Shown here: positions 23,701-36,513 of the stretch, piece by piece
How the letters are laid out: each line of letters begins with the position of its first letter
Position numbering within the stretch: the first letter of the stretch is position 1
NCBI GenBank assembly: GCA_963556495.2
Contig: OY747702.1
Location: forward strand, 50,138,286 to 50,202,285
Origin: Valencia hispanica
Taxonomy: Eukaryota; Chordata; Actinopteri; Cyprinodontiformes; Valenciidae
Length of the DNA: 64,000 nucleotides
Reading direction: 5' to 3'
The notes under the pieces: model-generated
What the model saw: the letters and a program-made list of their open reading frames with translations, nothing else
The model's database searches: none
What the model was told of the DNA's origin: nothing
Program-made: the position numbers and the translations under genes

Positions 23701-26700
23701 CTCTATTTGGTAGAATTGACTTTTATCCTGTATGAATTGGGTCACACGTTTTGTGTGACAACATTGAAAACATTGAAAGAAGTGGTCAGAATCTAGGCTT
23801 TGCATCTAGAAGTGTTGTGAGACTCGCTCAAACTTTTTTGGTGACTGAGTGTGTGTGTGTAATAGAAACACTACGCAGGCTGTTAGATTTGGTGTCAACA
23901 GAGTGCTTTACTCTGGCAGGAAGGTGTTGGCAGGGTGCAGAGGAGAGATTCCAGCCAGCATTTCATCAAAACAAACCGGCACTGACACAGCAGCATTTTT
24001 TTCCCTTTGTGTGTGAGGACAATATCTTGGCATCAAGGCTCAGTTTTCTGATAAGAAAACAACATCTCTTTCCATTACCATTAGTCGGATATTTGTTTCC
24101 CATTGTTTTATCACCATATTTAAAAAAAAGTGTCCTCCTGTTATCAGTGAACGAAGTTGTCAAAGCGGAAGAGGCTGGCGATCCTACACAACAGTAGAGA
24201 GAGTAGAATCCTAATACAGATCTAATCAGGTCAAACAAGGAACCGTTTAAGTGAAACACTTTTTAGAGGGATGGGGATGGATCGAACTGCCTGTAAAGTG
24301 CGTTCAGGAGAGAAGCCCTGCAAAATCTCTGTGGGCTTTTCTGTTGACTAAGCCTAAACTCAACAGGCCATTAATGTTATCTTTTTGTCAACCCTTTATA
24401 AAGCCAATGTTATCAGCAGCATCTTTTAAAGTGTAAAGAACGCAAGAACATTTATTGCTTAATACAGGATCCCACAGCCCAAAGCTCTGGATGGATGGAC
24501 GAAGAGAGAACAAATGTCGACTTTATTTTCCTGCAGTTGTAGTTACTGATCATATGATTAGATTGCTCTTTTAATTACCTTTTAACACAAATATTGTTTT
24601 AGTTTAATGGAAGCAACATTATGAAAGTGAGAAAAAGCTGTTTTCTTATTTGATAGCCACCATTATAGTCAATGGAACAATTTCCACCGGCCGCGAAGGA
24701 ACGCGTCTCAGAAGAGTTGTGTCGGGGTCCTCTCCTAAATTTACGCGGCAGGTTTAATCTGTACGCTCTACGCTTTTAAAATCTCAGCAATCTCATCAGG
24801 TTAGATGAGACCAGGCAGGAAATCAGACAAGGGAGTAGTGTAAAGCAGCTGGAAATTTTCAAAATAAAAGACATGTGCATATTTCCAATTGCTTAACTTA
24901 AAGAAAACCAGAACAAAACATCACTACCTGTGACACCTGGGTTGAAGTTTATCAGTCTGTGGGTCTAATTAGTTGGTTTTCATCATGGACAACTAGAACT
25001 TATTCCTTGAAGTGGAGAGTCACCCAGTTTATATGCCACAACTCTCTCTCCAGTTCACACGATCTCACATCAGTACCCAGTCTGATTGCTGGCTCTCTGA
25101 CGCTCAGACACACACTGACACTGAGACAGACCGACGTACCGTTGCAGGAGCAGACGCTCTCCCAGGTATGCTGTGGTGTGATGTAACCAGCTCTGGCTGT
25201 GTTGAAATGGCTCAGTCTCGCTCCTGACAGGAGCACAGCGTTCCTGCAGTCTCTCGGCGGACAGCTGGCTTCCACACACCTGTCATGGCTCACCTTGGGA
25301 ATTTTGAGGCCCAGAGAGTCCTCCATCTCTGCTAGAGTACCTATGTCAGAGTGTTCACATTCAGACTGCATGCACAGTTGTGATCACAGGTCTTGTCAAG
25401 ATTGTAATTGAGCTGACAGCTCACCTTCGAGTTTGCTACCTGACAGGGATTGAATGAGTCCTCCTTCAGGCATCCGGACCAGCAGAACCTCCAGTGCGTT
25501 GGTGTCAGGCAGCCGCTGCAGGCTGGCCAGATAGAGCTCTTGTTTGGGAAAGCTGAGAAACTGTGCCAATTTGCGCTGGAGGCCTCTCCAGTGATCTCCC
25601 AGGAACTCCTCAGGTGACATCCCAACCAGCTGCAGCGTCAGCCCAGAGTCCAGCGCTCTCTGACTGGCTGCCCACATGTGAACTTTCACTTCTGTCCAGA
25701 CAGTGAACTTCCCATCGCTCACACTGATGTTCAGTGTATATGAGCCCACCTCCAGGTTTTCGCCTGCCCAGATTTTACCATCAGTCAGGTCCACAGAGAA
25801 CCTTTGGCCCTCTGGCTTTTGTGAAACAAGCTTGTAGGTCAAGATGTCCTGCAGGTCCTGGTCTGATGCGTGGAGTTTCCCGATGACCCGATTTGCAAAC
25901 AGCCCCCCGGTGGTAGTAATGAAGACCTCAAGGGGGACCACAGTGGGAGGATACTTGCTCTGCTCAGTGACGTTGATGTTGAGCACACAAATAGAAGACA
26001 ATGGAGGGTGACCACTGTCTGTTACCTGGAGAAAAAAGATATCCAATGGCTTCACCCTTTCCTTTACAAAGTTGTGTTTTTTAAGGTACAGGAACCCTAG
26101 CCCACTTTTAATGATTTTGCTGAGAACAGTTTCTTTTCTCAAACTAATAAATCTCTAAAGACTAAACTCTGGCAGGGAAAAAAAAACTTAACTTAAAAGT
26201 GTTAGACTCAGTATACTGAATTCAGTTAATCTATGTTAGTAATTCAATTATAGAGAGAAGCTATTGTTATATACTGTAGATTCAAAACACACACAGTGTT
26301 ATTTTTCACATTTTCAAAATTCAATTTCTCAGAAAACATGAATACTAAATAAACTTGATTTTTAATACAGGAATGCTATGTTAAAGCCTACTCAGTTGTG
26401 GGCAAGACTGCTGACTTGACAGCTGTCCAGCAAACAATCACTGATATCTTTCACAAACCATTCATAAGTGTGTGGAAGAAAAAAAAGCGTTATAAAGAAG
26501 ATGAAGAAACAGCAAAGGGGATAACCACAGCCTTAGGAGGATTGTGAAGCAAAGCCCTTTCAAGAGTTTGTGGGAGATTCACAAGGCATGAGCTGCTGCT
26601 GGAGTCAGTGCTCTATGAGCCACTACGTACAAATATATCCAGGACACAGACTACATGTGTTGTATTCCTTGTTATCCCTCTCCTGAATCCGAAACATTTT

Positions 26701-29700
26701 CTGTGGATAAGGGGGAAAAGGACAGGACAGTGGTTTTGTGGTCCAAAGTTCTCTCTTAAAATAAGATTAACTGGAAATCAAGGTCCCAGAGTCTGGAGGA
26801 AGAGATGAGAGGCACAGAGTCCAAGATGCTTAAGGGTCCAGTGTGAACTTTCTACAGTCAGTGATGATTTAAGGAACCCTGTCATCTCCTGGTGTTCGCC
26901 CACTGTATATTATCAAGCCCAAAGTCAACCCAGCCTTCAACAATGAACTTTTAGAGCACTTCATTCCCCCTTCTGCGAACAACCTTGGTGGAAATGCTGA
27001 TTTCATTTTCCAGCAGGACTTGGTACCTGCCCACGCTCAGAAATGTACCACTACCTTGTTTAATGACCATGATAATGCTGCTAAAACGCTAGAAAACTGG
27101 TTTGATCTTAACCCCACAGAGAAACTGTGGAGGGTTGTCAAGAGAAAGATGAGACTCTCGAGAGCCAGCAATGCAGAACAGCTGCTGGTTGCTGCTGAAG
27201 CAACCTGGGCTTCCTCAGAAGAGCCATGATGATCGCCTTCATGCCATGCTGTACTAATGCTGTAAAGTTATGGAAAAGGAACCCTGACCAAGTATTGCAT
27301 GCAAATATATTGTACAGTATATGGACATGCTGCTCAGTGCGCCAACATTTCTGTATTAAAATTAAAATAAGCCTCTTTTAATTGGTCTTATTTTGTAGTC
27401 CAGCTGTTTTAGGAAACTTTTTATTTGCTGTAAACTAAGAACGTCAGAATTAACAGAGGTATACATTTAAAATTTGCCACTTTTCCATATCTTGAATCGA
27501 GTCAACTTATTTGATTAAAGGAAAACAGATCGGATCATTAAATACAAATGAAAGAGGACCAGCTTCTGATTTGCAGCTCACTGTGATTCTGTTGCCATTT
27601 TCTCTCAAGGTTTTCCAGAGCAATTCTTACATTTCCTGACAGCAGCTGAGGCTACGAGGTAAACACAGCAGGTTTAAACAGCAGGATTACAATTTGCTCT
27701 TTTTTATAGTTTCACTCTTAGTGTGTAAACAGAGATTTGAATGGCAGAAATGACACAAACAATTTGACAGAAATGACAGAGCATTTGTTTCCAGTGCATT
27801 GGGTAAAAATACAGCAAACAGCTCAGAGGAAAGGCAACAGATAGAAGTGTACATCTAAGGAAGAGTAAAAACAGATGTGTAGTGGACTTTTTTACCTGTA
27901 TCTTTAGCTGATGGTAGGGTTTGTTCTTCTTCCTGAGAGGTGCAGAGAGTGACAACAGTCCACCTTGGTCGACATGAAAACGACGATCATTGTTGCCACT
28001 GACTATATGGAAGGAGAAAGGTGGTCCGTTCTTTGGAGTGTCTTTATCCATCACAACAAGCTGGAGGATGCTGCTGCCGATGGACTCGCCCTCCTACAAG
28101 ATATATCATATATATTTAGCTTTTTTCATCTTTAAGTAGTGTATACTGAAAATCAACAGCACATTGAAAATAATTTACAAAAAACAGGTCCAAAAACAAA
28201 GTTTATGGGTTTCATTTTAAACACACCTTTGTCTTTTTTAATTAATTTGTTATCTTGTGCATCACAAAAGATGCCAAGTTATACTAAGGAAAAAAAAGAG
28301 TTAAGAAACAGTTGGCTGTGATTAATTACATATCCAGTTGGATTTCATTGTGTCCTGCTATAATTATAAACCAGTGGTCGCTTACAAAATAAAGCTATCA
28401 GTCTAAAAAAAGCAAACTTCGGGGGATGGATGACAATGTACACAAATGGATGAAAGGTACACAAAATGTGGAATTATTGGGCTTAAATATGTGCCAGCCA
28501 TTGTGAAGTGTTCGAAGCTTTAATTAGAGCATGCGTTACAATATGATTTGATGCAGGGTGAGTCAGCTGCTTCAGATCTCTTGTGGATCAACATTGGTGA
28601 TGGTCTGAGATGGTCACATGACACAAAAGTGAATGTCAAAGTCAGACAGACAGAGGTTCTTCTTTCTGCCATTTTTGATAAAGTTTGGAATCGAATCCAG
28701 AATGTTCATCAACTTTTCCTGGTAAAGGATTGGGAATATTATTACAGGTTGTATTAAAAACCTGTCACAGCAGGTGTGATTTTATTGGCCACGAAGCTAT
28801 ACAGAACAACACAATGCATTATGAATGGACTCTAAAGACAGTTTGGCAGAAAACAGGTGTTTATTATGTAGATTATCTCTGAACCCTGATACCTCTGCAA
28901 CACACTGCTCACACCGCTGCCATCAGGAGGGAGGAACAGAAGCAACTCAACACATTCCAGCAGGTTCAGGAACAGTTTCTGTTTCTGTCTAAACTTGTCC
29001 TCTCTGACAACTGCTCCATTTATTAATGAAAACAAATCATTTTATAACTTCAATGATTCAAGGATTCAAGGAACTTTTATTGTCATACCATCTCATGTTA
29101 CATGTGATGGTATGAAATTAGGATTCAGGAATTATAAGCCATTTAAATTAAATTAGTGAAAAAAATTATTTAAATAAATGTAATGAATAAATAAAAATAA
29201 ATGTGCTCTACAGGACACAGCTGGAGTTCAGCAGTCTAACAACTGCAGGGAAGAAGCTGTTATTGAGCCTGGTGGTCTTGCTCTGTATGCTCCTCAGCCG
29301 CCTGCCTGAGTGAAGGGGCTGAAACAGGCTATGAGCCGGATGGGTGGAGTCCTTCAGGATCCGGAGGGCCCGTCCCCTGCATCGGGACGTACAGAGGTCC
29401 GAGGTGGTGGGCAGCGTGCTCCCTACAGTCCTTTGTGCAGCTTTCACCACCCGCTGGAGAGCCATCCTCTCAGGAGCAGTACAGCTGCCGTGCCACACGG
29501 TGATGCAGGTGCAGATGACGCTCTCCACTGCACAGTGATAGAAACTCGTCAGGACGGAGCTTCCAAGTCCAGCTCTCCGCAGCTTCCTCAGGAAGTAGAG
29601 ACGCTGGTGGGCCTTCTTGACCAGATGTGAAGTGTTGGCATTCCAGGTGAGATCGTTGGATATGTGCACACCCAGGTACCTGAAGCTGGAGACCACTTCC

Positions 29701-32700
29701 ACAGCTGCTCCTCCGATGTACAGGGGAAGGAGAGGATGCTTGTCCCTTCTGAAATCCACCACCATCTCCTTGGTCTTCTTCACATTGATGCAGAGGTTGT
29801 TTTCTCTGCACCACTGCACCAGGTTTTCCACCTCCTCTCTGTATTTGGACTCATCGTTGTTAGTGATGCGTCCCACTACTGCTGTGTCATCTGCAAACTT
29901 AACTATATGACAGCTGGGGTGTCTCGCTGAGCAGTCATATGTCAGCAGAGTGAACAGGAGGGGGCTCAACACGGAGCCCTGTGGTGAGCCTGTCCTGAGG
30001 GTGATGGAGGAGGAGATGGTGTTGTGGATCTTAACAGTCTGAGGTCTATTGGTCAGGAAGTCCAGCACCCAGTTCGAGGGAGGAGAGCTTCTGCACCAGA
30101 TGGTGTTGAAGGCTGAGGAGAAATCCAGAAAGAGCAGACGGACATAGGAGTTTCTGTTCTCCAGATGGGTCAGTGCTGTGTGGACCACCGATGAAATGGC
30201 GTTGTCAGTGCAGCGATTTTTCCTGTAGGCATACGGGTGGGGGTCCACAGTGATATCGATGGCGTCTTTGATGTGGGTCATGACCAACCTCTCGAAGTAC
30301 TTCATGACTACCGCGGTTAAAGCTATGGGCCGATAGTCATTCAGGCTTGTCACTGTGGAGCACTTGGGGACGGGGACAATCGTGGCCATCTTTAAGCAGG
30401 TGGGGACAGATGACAGTGAGGTGTTAAAGATGTCTGCCAGCACCTCAGCCAGCTGGTGTGCACAGTCCCTCAGTACCCGCCCTGGGATGTTGTCGGACCC
30501 TGCTGCTTTGTGAGGGTTGATACACTGAAGGGTCTTCCTTACATCTGCTGTGGTCACACTGATGGGCGTGTCACCAGGTGGTGGTATAAGTTTGGTGCTG
30601 GGGGAGACATCAGGGAACTCAAAGCGGGCATAGAAATGGTTGAGTGCATCTGGAAAGGAGGGGTCTCTTGGGCATTGTACATCCTTGGTGTTGAAGTCCG
30701 TGATGTATTTAATGCCCCTCCACATGCGCCGAGGGTCATTGGTGGTGAAGTGACCCTGGATTTTCTGGGTGTATATGGCTTTGGCCCTCGTAATGCCCGC
30801 AGTCAGTCCTTTTCGGGCCTCTCTGAGTGCTGATACCTAACCTGCCTTGAATGCAGCATCCCTAGCTTTCAGCAGAGCTCTCACCTCAGAGTTCAGCCAG
30901 AGTTTCTGGTTCGGATAGCAGGTTATTATCCTGGTGGTGGTGACATCATCAGCTCATTTGGAAATGAAATCAAGGACAGATGATGTATATTCCTTCAGGT
31001 CCACCTCTCCTTCATGTGTAGCTGCCTCTTTGAATACCTGCCATTCTGTGCACTGAAAACAGTCCTGGAGCACACAGGCCGCATCTCTGGGCCACACAGT
31101 GATCGTCTTCTTCGTTGGCCTGACACGTCTCAGCAGGGGGCGGTATGCTGGTGCCAGCAGGATGGAGATGTGGTCGGAGAGGCCAAGATGGGGGCGAGGA
31201 AAAGCTCAATATGCATCATGGATGTTGCTGTACACACAGTCCAGAGTATTTTCTCCGCGTGTAGGAAAGGTGACATGCTGGTAAAAACTTTGCAGAGTGT
31301 CCGTCAGTTTCACATGGTTAAGTCCCCCGCAACCACGTAAAACGCCTCCGGGTGCTTTGTTTGCAACGAGCTAATGGTGTCAAATAGCTCCTTTGCTATT
31401 GCTTCGTTGGCATTTGCACCCGGTCGAATGTAAACAATGGTGACGAACACTGTAGTTGACTCTCGTGGTAGATAAAACGGCCGACATTTCACAGTCATAA
31501 GCTCTATCGCCTCAGAGCAGGAGCGTTTCACAGGTCCACAGTTCGTACACCAACCTTCATTCACGTACACACAGAGTCCTCCTCCCCGTGTTTTACCCGA
31601 CCGGTCTGGCATGTTGTTGTCGAGCCAGGTTTCCGTTAGGCAAAGAACAGCACAGTTCCTCATCTCTGTAAAAACACTCAGCCTCAGACATAACAAGTCC
31701 AGTTTGTTATCCAGTGAGCGGACGTTGGCCAGGAAGAGAGTTGGTATCGGCGGTCTCCTAGCCTTTAACTGTGCCAGCGCACCCGCCTGCTTTCCTCTCT
31801 TCTGTTTTCGGGCACATCGTTTCACATTGCCCGTTGCTTCCCGAATCCTGCTGCGCCACTCCGTTGTCCTCAGGAGCCTTTGGCTGAGAGCAGATTTAAG
31901 TTTTTGTGATATTATAATTACCGAACTGTCCCTGATGTCTGTCTTCAGCCGTGAATTTAGCACAGAATAAGTCCTAAAAGTGCCCACAAAGGGCAACAAA
32001 TTAGGCTTAATTCCGGGAGCTGGAGAAGCTGCTGCAACACTGTGCGTCGCCATAGCAACAACTTGCGTTTTTTTGACTGCACAGACAAGTTCACCTTGAA
32101 AAAAAGACTTACAGTTTAATAGTTAAATGTGATGTTGTACTTTATTCACCTGATGAATAGGAAAATGTGATTTTTAAAACGGTTTCAAAAGCTCGAGGTG
32201 AACTAGACTCCCCATAACATATTTAAGTTGTTCCTGAAGTTTTACTTAAAGTTGAAAAAAGGCTCAGTGTTTATCATTCTGAAACAATCGACAGTAAAAT
32301 ATTAGTTTATGATCAAAAGCATTTAAATAAAACATGAAAAAGAGGGACAAAAAAGGTGAAAAGGTATTTATAGAATGGAAAACTTTCTTCTTTTTCACTG
32401 AAGCTTCTTTTCTTTAGCAACAAGAACATTCCAACAGCTTTTATTATAGCCTATATTTAGATATTCTCCCTTCAGGACCTTTCATTAAGGACCTGAAGTA
32501 AAAAATAAAATATTCATCCAAAACCCTGAGGCTCCACTGAAGTTAAAGACAGACTGTAATTGGACACAAAGTTTGTCTGCAATAGTTATTCTCCAGGAAA
32601 TTACTTAAAATGGGGAACATACACTGATAACAGCGAATGTGGTTGATGCAAAAATACCTTAAATTTCATTGGGTTTTAGTAAACTGTAGTCCAGAATTTA

Positions 32701-35700
32701 TTCCACTCAGTTGAATCTGCAAATAGCTGCAAGATGGCTCTGAGCAAAAGAATTTAATCCTGGTACATTTGAACGTCTTAAATTGTCACTGCTCAGTGAA
32801 GTCGATCTTCCTTAGTGATGTAGAATTATTCCTTATTTAGAGTATATCTGCTGCCTTTTGCTCTGTGGGGGTTCTGGAAACCAAATAAATCACTTTTCAA
32901 TCTGTTGGTTTTAGTGAAGACTTCCAACTCAGTTCAAGTCTAGCGTGGCAGCTTCGCCACAACAGATGTGCCTCTCGTAAAAGCAGACATCTATGACAAA
33001 CAGTCAAACAAAGACCTGTAATTAACTGCCAAAGAGGAAACCTAGGCTGCTGTCGACCTGCAGCACCTGTCTGTAAAAATTAACAGCACCTCTGACTGTC
33101 TGAAGCTGCATCCATCTGCTTACTGCAATCCTCATTCATCAGGCTGAGCTGCCATGTTCTAGCACATGGGACCGTTCCCAAGAGTTTGGATTCATCCACA
33201 GACAACATTTAGCAAAGTTAGGTCTCTCAACCAAGCTTTTCTGTGACTGGATGGTGCCAAGAGAGCTGGCAACCCTGCAGCAGTCAGAGTGATGAAGAGC
33301 TGGCAAATAAAATGCTGTCGATGAGCAATAAAAACAGCTAGCCAAGAGCACATTCATAAACAAACATAGACAGCCACATGAAAAGCTAAAATATTCTGAA
33401 ATACATGCTTTTACAGGAGCTAAAGTGTAAGCAAATTGCCTGGTAAACGTTTTTCTACCTCAGCAGACGTGGCTGTTAAATGGTTTAAAGTGAAAGGGTG
33501 GAACACATGATGGCGGATCCCTCTCATGTTTGTAATTAGCACCATAATTACAATCAATTCAGGCTCTTGAAGGAAATAAAAGAGATAAAGACAAAATGAA
33601 TCATTTCCAATTTTCTCTTTCATTATCTTTATTCCTAATAGTAAGGCTGTCAGGGGAAGAGCAGGTAGAGGTTTAGAGACATGTTAGGCTTTTTTGGCCT
33701 GCTTTCTGGGAATACCTTCTGCTCCCTTTTCTCCAGATTGAAGAGTGAATGAAGAAGGTGGCAAGCTTTTTATGAGAAGAACTGCATTTTATGCTCATCG
33801 TCAGAGTCCCACTGTGCCTATTTTTACACAGTCATCAAAAAGGAAATATGAGTGCAACCGTCCTTCTTAGCGACACTGGTGTTTTTATTTTGCTGGAATG
33901 CTTTATTCGTCTCCCTATGTATCAGTTCATGACAGTTCATCGAAGCCGTGCTTTGTGTGTGCGGCCACTTTGGTTTTTTTTTAAACTGCAGACGTGAAGG
34001 ATCTCTGGGCACAAAACAGTGGCTGTAACAAATCAATACACAGTGGCAAAACCTCTCCAAATGTGCATATGGTGTCCTGCAGCGGTCAAATCAATGCATA
34101 GTATATAAAAGAAAAGCTATTTAGATAAATAACGTCTTTCTTTTCAGGCCTATAAAAGGTACAACTAAAGCACTAAATAGAAGACAACAGACAGAGACGT
34201 CAATGATGATTTAATTAGTTAAGATGATTTTAATCATCTTAATATGCATTAACTATTTTTTTCTTCCTCTTTTCAAGCCCTTAAATTTCTCTGATACAAT
34301 AAGTACTTCTAGCAAAAAAAAAATCCTTTTGTAGGGGAGCACTCAATAAGCGTAGGCTGAATTTTTTTCTTTCATGCCTGCAACAAACTGGATGCATCAT
34401 CTGGACAAAATGTCAGCTAACATGTCGTGGTCCATGCTGAAAACCACAGACAAAAAATAGAAAACTGTTTCTGAAAGCATGATGATTACCATAACATGGA
34501 TGACAGAATATTTATACAGACACATCTTTCAGGATGCAGCAATTAGCTGTAAGTAAGCCATTTTCCACAAAAAACTGAATGCTTGCCGTGTATCTATAGC
34601 AAAGCAGAAATTTAACTTGAAACTTTTAGGTAGTCATACCTGCAGCACTAGATTGTGGTTGATCTGAGAGAAGACGGGAGGGTTGTCGTTGACGTCCATG
34701 ACAGTGATGGTAACGAGGACCGCCGATGACAGAGGGGGTCTGCCCTCATCAGCCGCCTGCACCGTCAGAGAGTAATGAGGGATCTGCAAAGCAGGAATCA
34801 GAGTTTAACAAAACACTTTTCAAGCTTGTTTTTTTCTTCTTATTCGATTGTGTTTTATTTGATTCGTTACACACACTGACCTCCTCTCTGTCCAATGCTG
34901 TGCGGACAGAAATTTCACCACTGCGAGGATGGATGGAGAATTGCTGCTGCAGATCTCCACTTACGATAGTGTACCGGAGCAGATTATTAATCGGGCCATC
35001 CATGTCTGAGGCTGTTACCTGAAAGGAAGAAAAAGGGATAAGAAACATTACTGTTGAAGCAAATATAGTTTATTTTTTTATGCTAATATGTGGTATTATA
35101 AAAAAAATACATTCAGCAAATGACTAATGCGTAATAATTAATGTTTTTCTAAAGACAAAGCTCAACTCGCTGCTAAAATTTGTATGAATATATTTTCTTA
35201 TCATGACCAGCTATTAATCTCAAACTTTTCTTCATGTCTAAAGAAAATAAAAACAAGAAAACTAACATTTATCACTTGTAGCCTGCTTTTTCTTTCTGAT
35301 TTTCTGCAGCAACAGAGGTCACTTACACATCCAAAGCATAATATTTAAGATTTCTCAGACTTAACATTTTCTCTCACAGCTCAAAACATTTGTTGGTGTA
35401 CATGATGGACTCTGTTTGCAGCTCTATTTCTACAAGTCGATACTTTCTGATTACTTTTTTTTGCAAGTCAATAAATTGTGATGGACTTTACTTCTTGATA
35501 TTGTATTATTTAGTGCGACAGTTAAATATATGTTTTACCCAGGATTTTTTTTGTTTAAGCTTAGATTTTAATACAATATATCATCTCCCTACTTTATGTC
35601 AAAAATTGTTTCAGTCCTTTCTATTTTCTATTCTGACCTATGCTTTAATGGAAATTACTCAGGTGTGACTTTACTTCAAAAAAATTGGTTGCAAGCTTTT

Positions 35701-36117
35701 CTTTAGTTTATTTTCTGTTCACCAAATATATTATATATATATATATATTAATACATATGAAAAAATATTTGGTCACCAGTAAAAAACAACTTTCTGTAGT
35801 GAATTAAACCACTGAAACAAATTGCCATCAGAGAAAAATGTGAAACTATGAGATGACAGCCTCCTAAACCAGTGAGTTGCTGAGCTGTGTTATTGCCATG
35901 TTTTCTGCTGCTACCTTGACGGGACGTTCAACATATGGTTTTATCAGGTTTTTGCACGATTCTCACCTGAATGGTGTTACATTCATTACATTACATTTGC
36001 TCTGATCAATATGTGATTTATATTTTCTTCTTCCAGTTGTCACCTGTGATGCTATGTAAGTGTGTGCATATGTATTGTATGTGTGTGAGATCACATCTGC
36101 TTACACTGCAAGCAGAT

Positions 36118-36196
<79 letters not shown>

Positions 36197-36452
36197 ATAT
36201 GAGGAGAAGATGATTTAGTTTGTTATTTGTTCAGTTTTTTATTTAGGTTCCATCACAAGTTTTTCATCTAGTAACTATTTTCCTATCATTATAGATTGGA
36301 GATATACAATATATCCAATCACAATCCACTGAAATACTATATGTACACAATTGCTAAGAGATGTTTGAATTACATATTTGGAGGGCTATTGTGTTTTCAG
36401 GTGGCATGCGTTCAAACTCTGCTTAACAATTATACATTTGGCTAGTCAGATG

Positions 36453-36513
<61 letters not shown>

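Larger units (their letters stand above)
16251..25139 (-). other. fat2-like intron (8.9 kb)
   Basis: Holds a Tc1 family C pseudogene, a 2.56 kb hAT element with nested repeats, a Sleeping-Beauty-like Tc1 end and a LINE 3' end. Bases 20.83-22.2 kb and 23.5-25.1 kb contain no element I recognise. Confidence 0.6.
29055..32090 (-). mobile_element. Jockey-superfamily LINE (L2/Rex/CR1-like), nearly complete but broken
   Basis: Read on the minus strand it has a 5' leader, an endonuclease frame (32053-31310), a reverse transcriptase frame (30725-29208) and a 3' tail ending ccttgaatccttgaatca. Between the two frames coding similarity continues through at least two in-frame stops (about 30957 and 30839) and a frame change, so the original single ORF2 is disrupted. 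The simple tail of TTGAATCC units is typical of this superfamily. It lies in the same orientation as fat2. Confidence 0.85.
28094..34639 (-). other. fat2-like intron (6.5 kb) with a LINE
   Basis: The LINE occupies about 29.05-32.09 kb. Bases 28.1-29.0 kb and 32.1-34.6 kb show AT-rich sequence and short frames with no recognised feature. A palindrome-like aattagttaagatgattttaatcatcttaata lies near 34212. Confidence 0.6.

Noticed and set aside
28865..29040. Additional LINE fragment left of the 29-32 kb LINE
   Set aside because: One stretch resembles a LINE C-terminus, but it is too short and lies beyond the simple-repeat tail, so origin is unclear.
29310..29930. Plus-strand ORFs of 64-114 codons
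   Set aside because: They are antisense shadows of the LINE reverse transcriptase frame.
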